The notes under the pieces were generated by a model that ran no database searches, was not told where the DNA came from, and saw only the letters and a list, made by a program, of their open reading frames with translations. Of a stretch of 32,938 nt of DNA, positions 15,407-24,516 are shown piece after piece (the first letter of the stretch is position 1; each line of letters opens with the position of its first letter). Source of the stretch: Mesorhizobium loti CJ3sym. Its GTDB lineage: Bacteria > Pseudomonadota > Alphaproteobacteria > Rhizobiales > Rhizobiaceae. The DNA lies in NCBI RefSeq assembly GCF_000472785.1, contig NZ_AXAL01000045.1, positions 1 through 32,938 on the forward strand. The letters are read 5' to 3'. The translations under genes and the position numbers were made by a program.

Positions 15407-16108
15407 ATGAAGCCACTGATCGTCATATGTTCGCATGACGCGGAGTTCTATCTGGTGCTTAGCCACATCCTTGCCGTGGACGGCTTCACCAGTGCGCTGG
15501 CCAGCAACGTCGATGAGATGTTCGAGTTGGCCGCCGCAACACCGGTCCAGGCTTGGGTGCTGGATTGCCGGTCAGACAATCGGATGGCGGATAACTGTGG
15601 CCGGCTCAGGCACGACCCGCGGACAAGCGCCCTCCCCGTCGTGGCGCTGATCGCAGCCGGGGCCGAAAGCCAGCATCTGGCGTTGTTGAAGGCAGGGATC
15701 AACGAAAGTTTTATGCGGCCATTGGCGCCGGCTAAGCTGCTTGACTACCTGCATACCAAACTTGAGACCGGCCGACAGTCGGGAACACGAGCGCAGGCTG
15801 CTATGTCGCTGAGCTATGGCGACATCGAAATGAAGGTCGACAGCCATCACGTGCGTTGCAACGGCAGAGAAATTCTGCTGGGACCGATCGAGTTCAGGCT
15901 GCTGCGTCACATGCTTGAGAACCCGGAAAAAGTGCTCAGCCGCGACGAATTAATCGCGGCGGCCTGGCCGGGCAATGTCTATGTCGGTCCGCGCACCGTG
16001 GATGTTCATATCAGCCGGCTGCGAAAGTCGCTCCAGCATTCCACACGCGGCGACATCATCCGAACTGTAAGGCTCGGTGGATACGCGCTGGAACATCACA
16101 CAGTTTGA
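15407..16108 (+). CDS. OmpR/PhoB-like transcription regulator, degenerate receiver (paralog 2)
   Basis: This 233-residue protein is closely similar, from end to end, to the protein encoded at 763: the same N-terminus (MKPLIVICS), the same receiver oddities (VLDC Asp kept, switch Lys replaced by Arg in MRPLAP, conserved Ser/Thr position Ala), and a nearly identical winged helix (LGPIEFRLLRHMLENPEKV, VDVHISRLRK, VRLGGYALE). Both genes point the same way and flank the metabolic locus. A duplication is the simplest explanation. No sensor kinase is adjacent. The role is presumably DNA binding at promoters of this locus, but no target site was identified. Confidence 0.85.
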   Translation: MKPLIVICSHDAEFYLVLSHILAVDGFTSALASNVDEMFELAAATPVQAWVLDCRSDNRMADNCGRLRHDPRTSALPVVALIAAGAESQHLALLKAGINESFMRPLAPAKLLDYLHTKLETGRQSGTRAQAAMSLSYGDIEMKVDSHHVRCNGREILLGPIEFRLLRHMLENPEKVLSRDELIAAAWPGNVYVGPRTVDVHISRLRKSLQHSTRGDIIRTVRLGGYALEHHTV

Positions 16109-16322
16109 TCGATGACATGCAGAGGCTGCTACGCTCATGCCGCATAGCCGGCGAAACCGGCGAGCTCCAAGCCCCTCCAAAGCTAACGAGTCTAGAAACG
16201 GCTTTCGCTCGGTTGCCGCTCTTTTATCAAGGTCACATCTTCTTTTACCAATCCTGAGTTATTCCGAAGTTGTCCGGCAATCCGCTGCTATGCATTAAGG
16301 CCGGGTATCCTATCGGTTTCAT

Positions 16323-16798
16323 TTGGTGCCGTCGGAGCCAGACGCCAAGGGAGATGCGCTCGCACAGCGTCGCAGCCTGTTGCCCAAGACTGAATGCGAA
16401 CGGCCGGCGCATGCCATCAAGGCTGCCAACCTCATCCTTTGGCCCAAACTGTTCGGAGGGAGCTTTGCTTTCCTGCAGATCGACGATGAGGATATTGCCG
16501 ACCGGGTCGAAGACCATCTGTGCGACGAGGACTTCTGGCTGCGGACAAGGCTGCTGGAGGAGCCAAAATTTACCTCTAACATCATCTCTGGTAGCGAGAG
16601 GCTGACCACCGGCCCCTTAGAGTGGCTGGCTCGCGCGGCACCGATTTTTTCTGGCTCTATGAAAATGGCAAACGCCTTCCGCTGCGTTTGGTCGCCGGAG
16701 AACTGGTCAATCCAGCGACCGGCGGGGAGGTCACCCGTTTCACGGCCCTGACATCCTCGAGCGGCTGGCAAACCGCAGCCTCATCAATCTCCTCCTGA
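16323..16798 (+). pseudogene. Unrecognised coding remnant, apparently frameshifted
   Basis: Two adjoining frames look protein-like. The first (about 16400-16625) includes LILWPKLFGGSFAFLQIDDED and a stretch rich in acidic and aromatic residues (EDHLCDEDFWLR). The second, in another frame (about 16643-16798), reads FFWLYENGKRLPLRLVAGELV and continues to a TGA at 16796-16798. Neither has a good start, and I do not recognise a family. They may be two halves of one decayed gene. No function is proposed. Confidence 0.35.
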
Positions 16799-16941
16799 TG
16801 TCCTGTTTTCGTCGATCCTGCCTGGCTTGCGCGCGCTTGGAGGGTAGCTACCAGGCGCTCGATTACCCCTTGATGCGCTTATCGTATGCCGGGCGCTCGA
16901 GGCTTCAGGCGTGGATAAGGATCTTGGGCTGGTTCACCCGC

Positions 16942-17213
16942 CTATAACTCATGATGTCCGGGTAATGAGGCATAGCGATCTTCGCTATGCCTTGGAATCA
17001 GGTCCAGGTCATACGGTCGGCAGCGCAGCTTCTCGCGGATATCGTCGACCAAATGGTCGGTGCGGCAGCTTTTGCCGACGATCCGCGCCAGCGCCTCGCG
17101 GCCGACCGGCTCGCTGGCCGCAAAATTGTCGACTCGACGCGCTGCATCCATTCGCGCCAGCGCGCGTCCGGCGGCAGGTGATCCAAATCGCGGTCGAACA
17201 AATAGTCATTTGA
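16942..17213 (-). pseudogene. ScpB-like (segregation and condensation protein B) remnant, frameshifted
   Basis: On the minus strand, FDRDLDHLPPDARWREWMQRVES reads in one frame (about 17130-17200) and the text continues in a second frame with FAASEPVGREALARIVGK, then DHLVDDIREKLRCRPYDL, to a stop near 16942. This resembles the N-terminal winged-helix region of ScpB-type proteins of the SMC-Scp complex, including mobile-element-linked homologs in rhizobia. The rest of the protein is missing and at least one frameshift is needed. Identification is from pattern memory. Confidence 0.45.
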
Positions 17214-17259
17214 TCGACCGTCGTCTGACCGTCCTATTCGATCCGGTTATTCAGGTATT

Positions 17260-17635
17260 TACGTTCTCGACGTGCTGGTGCAAAGCCGCCGCAATGCCAA
17301 AGCTGCCAAGCGGTTGATACCAAAAGCTTCTGAAAGGGCAAGGCCGTTCGCCACGTGTCATGATCACCGACAAGCTTCGATCCTACGGTGCGGCGAGGCG
17401 GGAGATCACGCGGCGTCGAGCATCGCTCGCACAAGGGCCTGAACAATCGGGCGAAGAACTCTCATCAACCCGTCCGACGACCGGAGAGGACCATGACGCG
17501 CTTCAAGTCAGCGCGCCAGCTTCAGCGTTTTGTTTCCGTCCACGACCCGATTGCCAACCTCTTTCACATTCCCCGCCACGCCATTCCATCCAACCACCAT
17601 CGCCGACTGCGAGCAGAAGCCTTTGGATACTTGGT
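17260..17635 (+). mobile_element. IS6-family transposase remnant (C-terminal part, frameshifted)
   Basis: Three frames together spell the C-terminal half of an IS6-family DDE transposase: LDVLVQSRRNAKAAKRL (from about 17263), then MITDKLRSYGAARREI (17360), then VEHRSHKGLNNRAKNSHQPV and MTRFKSARQLQRFVSVHDP to about 17620. The DK of ITDKLRSY and the E-like region (NNRAKNSH, normally NRAENSH) are visible. The catalytic Glu is apparently changed to Lys. With two frameshifts and no N-terminus it cannot be active. No terminal inverted repeats were recognised. Confidence 0.8.
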
Positions 17636-17936
17636 GCCAAATCGCACGCCTTCACGCCGCATGAACCAAAGCCGAGCTCCCAGATCTCGTCTGCGGAGCG
17701 GTAAGTTTACGGTGCAGGCCTTTGAAAAGGGCTCTATCCCTCCGTCGGGCACGTGTTTCATTGCTGGGGTTCGATCAACAATGTGTCGCATTGTGCGCTC
17801 TGATTACTCCAATCGATAACGAGCTAATACCTTTAGAGGAAACCGTTACCCAAAGAAGCAATCGTCATCGGAGCCATCATGCTTGATGATGTAATCGAGA
17901 AAAATGTGAACACTGGCGGCGTCAGGCGGAACTGTC

Positions 17937-20900
17937 GTGGACGAATTGAACAAACGGCGGAGAAACTCCCTCACGGATCAGGGACTATTATCCGTCGAGA
18001 ATGTGTCCTCTCGCGGTCACGAGCCCGGTCGGTTGCAAGCAAAAGTCAGCATCCCAACCCAAACGGCCGCCAAATCGAAACCAGGCGCGTCTGAAAGTGA
18101 ATCGCGGTCACGAGTTGTCCCCTCGGTATCGGCAGAACGGGCAAGAGACAGAGCGCGCGAAGGCGCAAACCTGCCATCGACTTACTCATTGTCAGGGGCC
18201 CCCGATAAATCGACCGCTCCGGGCTCCTTGGAATTGGCACCCGTAAGTTCTTGGCTGGTATCGGCCCAACCCGATGATGGTGCATCCGGTCGAGCGGGTG
18301 TCGGCGAGATTTCAGGGTCGTCCGCTTCACTTGTCGCGACGGCAACCCACCTAAAGTTGGATAGCTCCTCGTTATCGGAGGCGGTCGACGCCGTGGTCCT
18401 GGCGCCCGCGGAAGTGACCGCGACGGCACCGCTTCGAACGTCAATGCCGACAGGTTTCATCACGCCTACACTTTTGCTTCAAGCAAGCCCTATCTTGGAG
18501 ACCGCCGCCGCGACGGGGACCCCCATTACCGACAGAACGGCTGAAACTGGGGGCCGGGTAGTACCGGGAAGCACGGTTACGGCTACCTTCGGAGCCGCAC
18601 CCTTGTCCCTGGCGGATGCTTCGACGGGCGGCGGTAGAGAAAGCGGGCTCGGCCCTTCGACCAACGCTCCATTCATTCCGACGCAGACCTTGATCGTGGA
18701 TCCGACGGCGCCGACGAAGACCCCGTCCGTAGCACTGGAGACACCGACCGAAATGCAAACGATGCCATTCGTTGAGGCCGTCTCGTCCAACCCGATCGTG
18801 GCCGAAAACCAGAAGCCCGGCACGCCTGTCAGTGTGTGGGGCTTACACGGAAGCCTGGATGGCGTTGGTGATAGCAACATCGAAGGCTTTGCCACCCAGA
18901 TCAGCATCAATCACGGCCAGACCGTCAATTTCAAGATCGATACCAGTGCCACGAAGTACAGGATCGATATCTACCGGCTGGGTTATTATGGCGGCGATGG
19001 TGCGACGCTGGTAACAAGTTTCGGCGAGAACCTGGCTTCGCCACAGATCCAGCCCAATCCACTGTTCGACCCGCAGACCAACGAAATCGACGCCGGCAAC
19101 TGGGACGTGTCAGCGTCGTGGTCGGTTCCCGTTGATGCGACCTCAGGCGTCTACATCGCCAAGCTGACACGCACTGACGGCATCACTGGCCAGAACATCA
19201 TTCCCTTTATTGTCAGGGCTGACGACGCAACCTCGGACATCACATTCCAGACAAGTGATTCAACCTGGCAAGCCTATAATTCCTGGGGCGGATACAATTT
19301 CTACGCCGGCCCCGGCGGCCGCGATGATCGTGCCTACGCAATCAGCTACAACCGGCCGATCGAAACCAACTCGACGGACAATTTTGCTGGTCCGCAAGAC
19401 TTCGTCTTTGGTGAAGAGTTCCCAGCGATCCAATGGCTGGAGCAGAACGGCTACAACGTTTCATACATCTCGTCGGTCGATGCGGCGACAAATCCCGCTT
19501 CGGTCCTGAGCGGCAAGGCCTACTTGGATGTCGGCCATGACGAATATTGGTCGGCATCGCAGTACAACAATGTCCAGGCGGCGGCCAACGCCGGCGTCAA
19601 TCTTGCATTCTTGAGCGGCAACGAAACATATTGGGATATCAGTTACGCACCGAGTATCGATGCAAGTGCCACAGCCAACAGGACGATGGTGGAATACAAG
19701 GATCCGTGGGACGCTCAGCAGTTGAATCCAAACGGGACCGCTGGTGGCGGCAGTTCGACCTTTCGAGATCCGGTCTATGGACCGGGTACCCCGGAAAACG
19801 GGCTGACCGGTTCGATTTTCCAGGTCGACGACGACGGCACTCTCGGCAACATCACGCTGACCTCCCAATATTCGAAGCTGGCTATCTGGCAGAACACTGC
19901 CGTGGCCAACCTTACTGGCAACCAGACCGTCACCTTGACCAACTTGCTCGGCTACGAGTGGGATGCCGACAACAACAATGGATTCAGGCCAGCCGGCCTG
20001 ATCGATCTGTCATCGACTACTGTGCCCGTAGGATCGCTGATCATCGATCAGCCTGGTACCGAGGAGGGGTCCGGCACGGCCACGCACAACCTCACTCTTT
20101 ACAGGAATACCCAGAGTGGCGCTCTGATCTTTGGCACCGGCACGGTGATGTGGTCATGGGGTTTGAACGGCAATCATGCTCATTTCGATGGCCTGACGGC
20201 CCCGACCAATCCCGTCGTACAGCAATCAATGGTGAACGTGCTGGCGGAGATGGGCGTCCTGCCGGCGACGCTCCAGGCAAGCTTGGTGTTTGCATCGCAA
20301 TCGGCCGACATGAGTCCGCCGGTCTCGACGATTAGTCTGATTGCGGGCGGCCAGCCGATATCCAGCAACCAGATCGCGACCATCAGCGGCACGGCAAATG
20401 ATGTCGGCGGTGGCCACGTCGCGATCGTCGAGATTTCCACCGATGGCGGTGCCAACTGGAGCCGTGCGACGGGTACGACGAACTGGACCTATAGCTGGAT
20501 TGCTCCAGCGGCGGGAACCTATACCGTCGAGACGCGCGCCGTCGATGACAACGCCTATCTGGAGACTCCGAGTGACGCGATCACCGTCTCTGTCAGTGCC
20601 TCGACCTCGACCAGCCTGTTCAAGAATTCGCCAGGAGACACGATAACATACTCCACCGTGTCGCATAACGACAACAGCGGCTCCCCGACTGCCGAGCTCG
20701 GCGTGAAGCTGAGTGTACTTGCATCCGGGACGATTTCCGCTATTCGCTTCTATAAGGCAGTGACCGACACCGGCGCCCATAGTGTCACACTGTGGACAAG
20801 CAGCGGCGCCCAGCTTGCGACCGCCGTGTCGACCAACGAGACGGCCAGCGGATGGCAGACCGTGACCTTTGCGCAGCCGGTGTCGGTTGTCGCTGGACAG

Positions 20901-23900
20901 ACCTATGTCGCAAGCTATCACAGCAGCGGCAACTATGTGCTCGATACGAATTATTTCGTCGACCCAGTCAGTACGCCTTTGCTGTCAACCGGCGCAAATG
21001 CCGGTGTGACGCGCGCGGGGAGCGCGAGCGCCTTTCCCAACCAGGCCACCTCGGCCGGAGAGAATTTCTGGGTTGACGTCAATTTCACACCCGGTGTCCT
21101 GCAGCAGCTGCCGCCGGTAGCCAACAACGATAGCGGCTTCACAACGGTCCAGAACACAGCGCTGTCGATTACCGCCGCCTCGCTGCTTGCCAACGACACC
21201 GATCCCAATGGCGACCCGCTGATGGTTACAGGCGTGGGCACACCGACGAATGGCATCGTCAGTTTCAACGCGCAGACGAACGTCGTCACCTTCACGCCGA
21301 CCAGTGGCTTCACTGGCAATGGCGGATTCAGCTACTCCCTCTCGGACGGCCATGGCGGAACCGCTAGCGCTCAAGTTGTCGTCGCTGTCAATCCGCTCGG
21401 AACAGTCGAAAACTTGTTCCCGACGAGCACGACACCAACCGTCCTTGCCGATAGCGATTCCAACGCAGTCGAACTTGGCGTCAAATTTTCCGCGACGGTG
21501 ACCGGCAAGATCATCGGCGTCAGCTTCTACAAGAGCGCCACCGATACCGGCACGCATACCGGCACGCTTTGGAGTTCAACTGGCACGGTGCTTGCCACAG
21601 GCACTTTTGCTGGAGAGACGTCGAGCGGCTGGCAGACGCTGACCTTCTCGAGCCCCGTCTCGATTGCTGCAGGCGCCACCTATGTGGCCGGCTTCCACTC
21701 GAATGGCCACTATGCCGCGACGCCGAGCTTCTTCACCACCGCCTACGCCAACGGCGACCTGTCAGCTCCGGTCAATGCCGGCGTCTACACGTATGGCGCA
21801 TCGGGCGCTTTCCCCACCAGTACGTATCAAGGGGCCAGCTACGAGGTCAGCGTCCTTTTCGTGCCCAACACGCAGACCAACCAACCGCCCGTGGCCAACA
21901 ACGACAGCGGCTTCACCACGGTCCAGAACACGGCGCTTGCGATCGCCGCCGCCTCGCTGCTTGGCAACGATACCGACCCCGATGGCGATGCGCTGATAGT
22001 GACAAACGTGAGCACCCCGACGAACGGCGTCGTCAGTCTCAATTCGCAGACGAATGTCGTCACCTTCACGCCGACCAGCGGTTACACCGGCAATGGCGGC
22101 TTCAGCTATTCGATTTCCGACGGCCATGGCGGATCCGCTTCGGCCCAGGTGGCGCTGACGGTTACCAGTTCGGCCAACCAGCCGCCTGTGGCCAACAACG
22201 ATAGCGGCTTCACCACGGTCCAGAACACAGCGCTGTCGATTACCGCCGCCTCGCTGCTTGCCAACGACACCGATCCCAATGGCGACCTGCTGACGGTGAC
22301 AGGTGTGGGCACACCGACGAATGGCATCGTCAGTTTCAACGCGCAGACGAATGTCGTCACCTTCACGCCGACCAGTGGCTTCACTGGCAATGGCGGCTTC
22401 AGCTACTCGATTTCCGACGGCCATGGCGGATCCGCTTCGGCCCAGGTGGCGCTGACGGTTACCAGTCCGGCCAACCAGCCGCCTGTGGCCAACAACGATA
22501 GCGGCTTCACCACGGTCCAGAGTACGGCGCTGTCGATTACCGCCGCCTCGCTGCTTGCCAACGACACCGATCCCAATGGCGACCTGCTGACGGTGACAGG
22601 CGTGGGCACACCGACGAACGGCGTCGTCAGTTTCAATTCGCAGACGAATGTCGTCACCTTCACGCCGACCAGTGGCTTCACTGGCAATGGCGGCTTCAGC
22701 TACTCGATTTCCGATGGCCATGGCGGGTCTGCCAGCGCCAATGTTGGCTTGACCGTTACGCCGCCGGCGGTCACACAGAGCCTATTCGCCGCCAATGCAA
22801 CGCCATCGACGACAACGGAAAACGACCCGAATTCGGTTGAATTAGGAATGAAGTTCACCGCTTCGGCTGCGGGCGTCATAGATGGAATCCGGTTTTACAA
22901 GGGACCGCAAAACACGGGCGCTCACACGGGCAGCCTGTGGACAAGCACCGGCACTTTGCTAGGCTCGCTGACCTTCACGAACGAGACGACAAGCGGGTGG
23001 CAATCGACAAATTTCTCGAATCCGATTTCTGTCACGGCAGGGACAACGTATATCGTGTCCTACCACAGCGCAGGTTCTTATTCGGCCGACAGCAATTATT
23101 TCTCCTCGGCAGTCTCCAGCGGCAATCTAACGGCTCCATCAAGCGCGGCGAGTGGTGGGAACGGCGTCTACGCCTATGGCTCGGGCAGCGCGTTTCCCAC
23201 GAGTTCCTACAATGCGTCCAACTATTGGGTCGACGTTATCTACAGTCCTGCCGACGCCTTGCCGAACCAGCCACCGGTTGCCGCCAACGATAGCGGATTC
23301 ACGACCCAGCAAAACACAGCTTTAAACATTGCGCCGGCCTCGCTGCTTGCCAATGACACCGATCCTAACGGCGATCCCTTGACGATCAGTGGAGTTTCGG
23401 CCCCGACCAACGGCGCCGTCGCCTTCAACGCCCAGACCAACACCATCATCTTTACGCCGACAACCGGATTTACAGGCAATGGCGGTTTCAGCTATTCGAT
23501 TTCCGACGGACGCGGCGGCACGGCAAGCGCCAACGTTGCACTCACCGTCACGGCTCCGGCTACCACAGAGCATCTTTTCGCCGCCAGTTCGACGCCGGCA
23601 ACCGTCAACGTGAACGACACTTCTCCCGTCGAGCTAGGCATGAAGTTCTCCGCGTCCACTAGCGGTTCGGTTACAGGGGTGAGCTTCTACAAGGGAGCCC
23701 AGAATACAGGAACCCATACCGGAAGTCTGTGGACCAGCACGGGGACGCGACTGGCGACCGCGACATTCACGAACGAGACGTCAAGTGGATGGCAGACGGC
23801 GAATTTCTCGAGTGCCGTGCCGATTACCGCGGGCACGACGTACATCATCTCCTACCACACGAGCGGCCATTACTCGGCGAACAACAACTACTTCACCAAT

Positions 23901-24056
23901 ACAGTCACAACCGGATCGTTGACGGCGCCCTCAAGCGCGTCCTCCGGCGGTAATGGTGTCTATGCCTACGGTTCGGCGAGCGCTTTCCCGACAAGTTCCT
24001 TCAACTCATCCAACTACTGGGTAGACGTACTCTTCAACGGCCAGCTGGCAGCCTGA
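17937..24056 (+). CDS. Giant type I secretion cargo: DMFase-like domain, Ig-like domain, DUF4082 and cadherin-like repeats
   Basis: The frame encodes up to 2039 residues. From the GTG at 17937 (AGGCGG upstream) residues 1-285 are Ser/Thr/Ala/Pro-rich and probably disordered. About 289-785 resemble the C-terminal domain of the N,N-dimethylformamidase large subunit (RLGYYGGDG, DVGHDEYWS, FLSGNETYWD, EWDADNNNGF). An Ig-like domain follows (about 792-890). Four ~155-residue DUF4082 domains start near 20612, 21405, 22774 and 23565, interleaved with five ~96-residue cadherin-like repeats (PPVANNDSGFTT to DGHGG). There is no Sec signal and there are no RTX nonapeptides. The C-terminus ends in a DUF4082 (NYWVDVLFNGQLAA). 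With an HlyB/HlyD pair downstream it is most likely secreted by type I. It may act as a surface adhesin or matrix protein with an enzyme-like head; catalytic activity is unproven. The exact start is uncertain. Confidence 0.85.
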   Translation: MDELNKRRRNSLTDQGLLSVENVSSRGHEPGRLQAKVSIPTQTAAKSKPGASESESRSRVVPSVSAERARDRAREGANLPSTYSLSGAPDKSTAPGSLELAPVSSWLVSAQPDDGASGRAGVGEISGSSASLVATATHLKLDSSSLSEAVDAVVLAPAEVTATAPLRTSMPTGFITPTLLLQASPILETAAATGTPITDRTAETGGRVVPGSTVTATFGAAPLSLADASTGGGRESGLGPSTNAPFIPTQTLIVDPTAPTKTPSVALETPTEMQTMPFVEAVSSNPIVAENQKPGTPVSVWGLHGSLDGVGDSNIEGFATQISINHGQTVNFKIDTSATKYRIDIYRLGYYGGDGATLVTSFGENLASPQIQPNPLFDPQTNEIDAGNWDVSASWSVPVDATSGVYIAKLTRTDGITGQNIIPFIVRADDATSDITFQTSDSTWQAYNSWGGYNFYAGPGGRDDRAYAISYNRPIETNSTDNFAGPQDFVFGEEFPAIQWLEQNGYNVSYISSVDAATNPASVLSGKAYLDVGHDEYWSASQYNNVQAAANAGVNLAFLSGNETYWDISYAPSIDASATANRTMVEYKDPWDAQQLNPNGTAGGGSSTFRDPVYGPGTPENGLTGSIFQVDDDGTLGNITLTSQYSKLAIWQNTAVANLTGNQTVTLTNLLGYEWDADNNNGFRPAGLIDLSSTTVPVGSLIIDQPGTEEGSGTATHNLTLYRNTQSGALIFGTGTVMWSWGLNGNHAHFDGLTAPTNPVVQQSMVNVLAEMGVLPATLQASLVFASQSADMSPPVSTISLIAGGQPISSNQIATISGTANDVGGGHVAIVEISTDGGANWSRATGTTNWTYSWIAPAAGTYTVETRAVDDNAYLETPSDAITVSVSASTSTSLFKNSPGDTITYSTVSHNDNSGSPTAELGVKLSVLASGTISAIRFYKAVTDTGAHSVTLWTSSGAQLATAVSTNETASGWQTVTFAQPVSVVAGQTYVASYHSSGNYVLDTNYFVDPVSTPLLSTGANAGVTRAGSASAFPNQATSAGENFWVDVNFTPGVLQQLPPVANNDSGFTTVQNTALSITAASLLANDTDPNGDPLMVTGVGTPTNGIVSFNAQTNVVTFTPTSGFTGNGGFSYSLSDGHGGTASAQVVVAVNPLGTVENLFPTSTTPTVLADSDSNAVELGVKFSATVTGKIIGVSFYKSATDTGTHTGTLWSSTGTVLATGTFAGETSSGWQTLTFSSPVSIAAGATYVAGFHSNGHYAATPSFFTTAYANGDLSAPVNAGVYTYGASGAFPTSTYQGASYEVSVLFVPNTQTNQPPVANNDSGFTTVQNTALAIAAASLLGNDTDPDGDALIVTNVSTPTNGVVSLNSQTNVVTFTPTSGYTGNGGFSYSISDGHGGSASAQVALTVTSSANQPPVANNDSGFTTVQNTALSITAASLLANDTDPNGDLLTVTGVGTPTNGIVSFNAQTNVVTFTPTSGFTGNGGFSYSISDGHGGSASAQVALTVTSPANQPPVANNDSGFTTVQSTALSITAASLLANDTDPNGDLLTVTGVGTPTNGVVSFNSQTNVVTFTPTSGFTGNGGFSYSISDGHGGSASANVGLTVTPPAVTQSLFAANATPSTTTENDPNSVELGMKFTASAAGVIDGIRFYKGPQNTGAHTGSLWTSTGTLLGSLTFTNETTSGWQSTNFSNPISVTAGTTYIVSYHSAGSYSADSNYFSSAVSSGNLTAPSSAASGGNGVYAYGSGSAFPTSSYNASNYWVDVIYSPADALPNQPPVAANDSGFTTQQNTALNIAPASLLANDTDPNGDPLTISGVSAPTNGAVAFNAQTNTIIFTPTTGFTGNGGFSYSISDGRGGTASANVALTVTAPATTEHLFAASSTPATVNVNDTSPVELGMKFSASTSGSVTGVSFYKGAQNTGTHTGSLWTSTGTRLATATFTNETSSGWQTANFSSAVPITAGTTYIISYHTSGHYSANNNYFTNTVTTGSLTAPSSASSGGNGVYAYGSASAFPTSSFNSSNYWVDVLFNGQLAA
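21105..23555 (+). repeat. Cadherin-like repeat array within the giant protein, with three units of 297 bases
   Basis: Five copies of a cadherin-like coding unit start at about 21105, 21879, 22176, 22473 and 23265. Units 2, 3 and 4 are directly tandem with an exact 297-base (99-codon) period, and long blocks are identical at DNA level, especially between units 3 and 4. Units 1 and 5 are separated from them by DUF4082 domains and are more diverged. The pattern indicates recent in-frame unit duplication and predicts copy-number variation between strains. Confidence 0.9.
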
Positions 24057-24113
24057 CCGGTCAACGATTTCGGCGCGATCAGAGCCGAACAACCCGAATG
24101 GAAGTGGACCACA

Positions 24114-24443
24114 ATGCATAACGAAATCTATGCGGACGGCATCGGCGAGATTACGGTCAGCGGGACCACCGTGCGCGTCGATCTGGTCAGCCTTTCGCCG
24201 ACCGAGCGCGATCAGTCCAATGCGCCGAGGCCGGTCTTTCGCCAACGCATCGTCATGTCTGTCGAAGGCTTCGCCAACAGCGTCGAACTCCTGCAGAAGG
24301 CGTTGCGAGGCCTGATTGAAGGCGGTGCCATCAAGCGTACACCGCCAGTCGGCGCCGACCAGGATGAATCTCGCGGAGCGCCAAGCGACGTTTCTCCGAC
24401 CAGCGTCGACGCGAAGCAGAATGGCTCGCCGAATTTCAACTAA
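24114..24443 (+). CDS. Small conserved-looking protein between type I cargo and exporter
   Basis: This is a 109-residue acidic/polar protein without signal peptide or membrane segment. The first ~70 residues look folded (EITVSGTTVRVDLVSLS, then RQRIVMSVEGFANSVELL and an amphipathic helix); the last ~35 are Ser/Pro/Asp-rich and probably disordered. The middle slightly resembles DUF3467-type proteins (an RIVMS strand followed by a helix). It lies 57 bases after the cargo stop and 73 before the ABC exporter frame, so it is probably in the same operon. I do not recognise its function; a chaperone, accessory or co-secreted factor are possibilities. Confidence 0.65.
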   Translation: MHNEIYADGIGEITVSGTTVRVDLVSLSPTERDQSNAPRPVFRQRIVMSVEGFANSVELLQKALRGLIEGGAIKRTPPVGADQDESRGAPSDVSPTSVDAKQNGSPNFN

Positions 24444-24516
24444 CCGATCGGGCGTAAGGAAACGGCCCCGTTTTCACATCAATTAGATGGCGAGCGACGG
24501 ATAAAGTGTTTCTTGC

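Noticed and set aside
21762..22721. 319-codon minus-strand frame inside the repeat region
   Set aside because: It is a periodic antisense reading of the tandem cadherin units; its apparent repeats only mirror the plus-strand repeats.
21105..23555. Regular repeats as a possible CRISPR array
   Set aside because: The units are about 297 bases long and form one continuous coding frame with no spacer structure.
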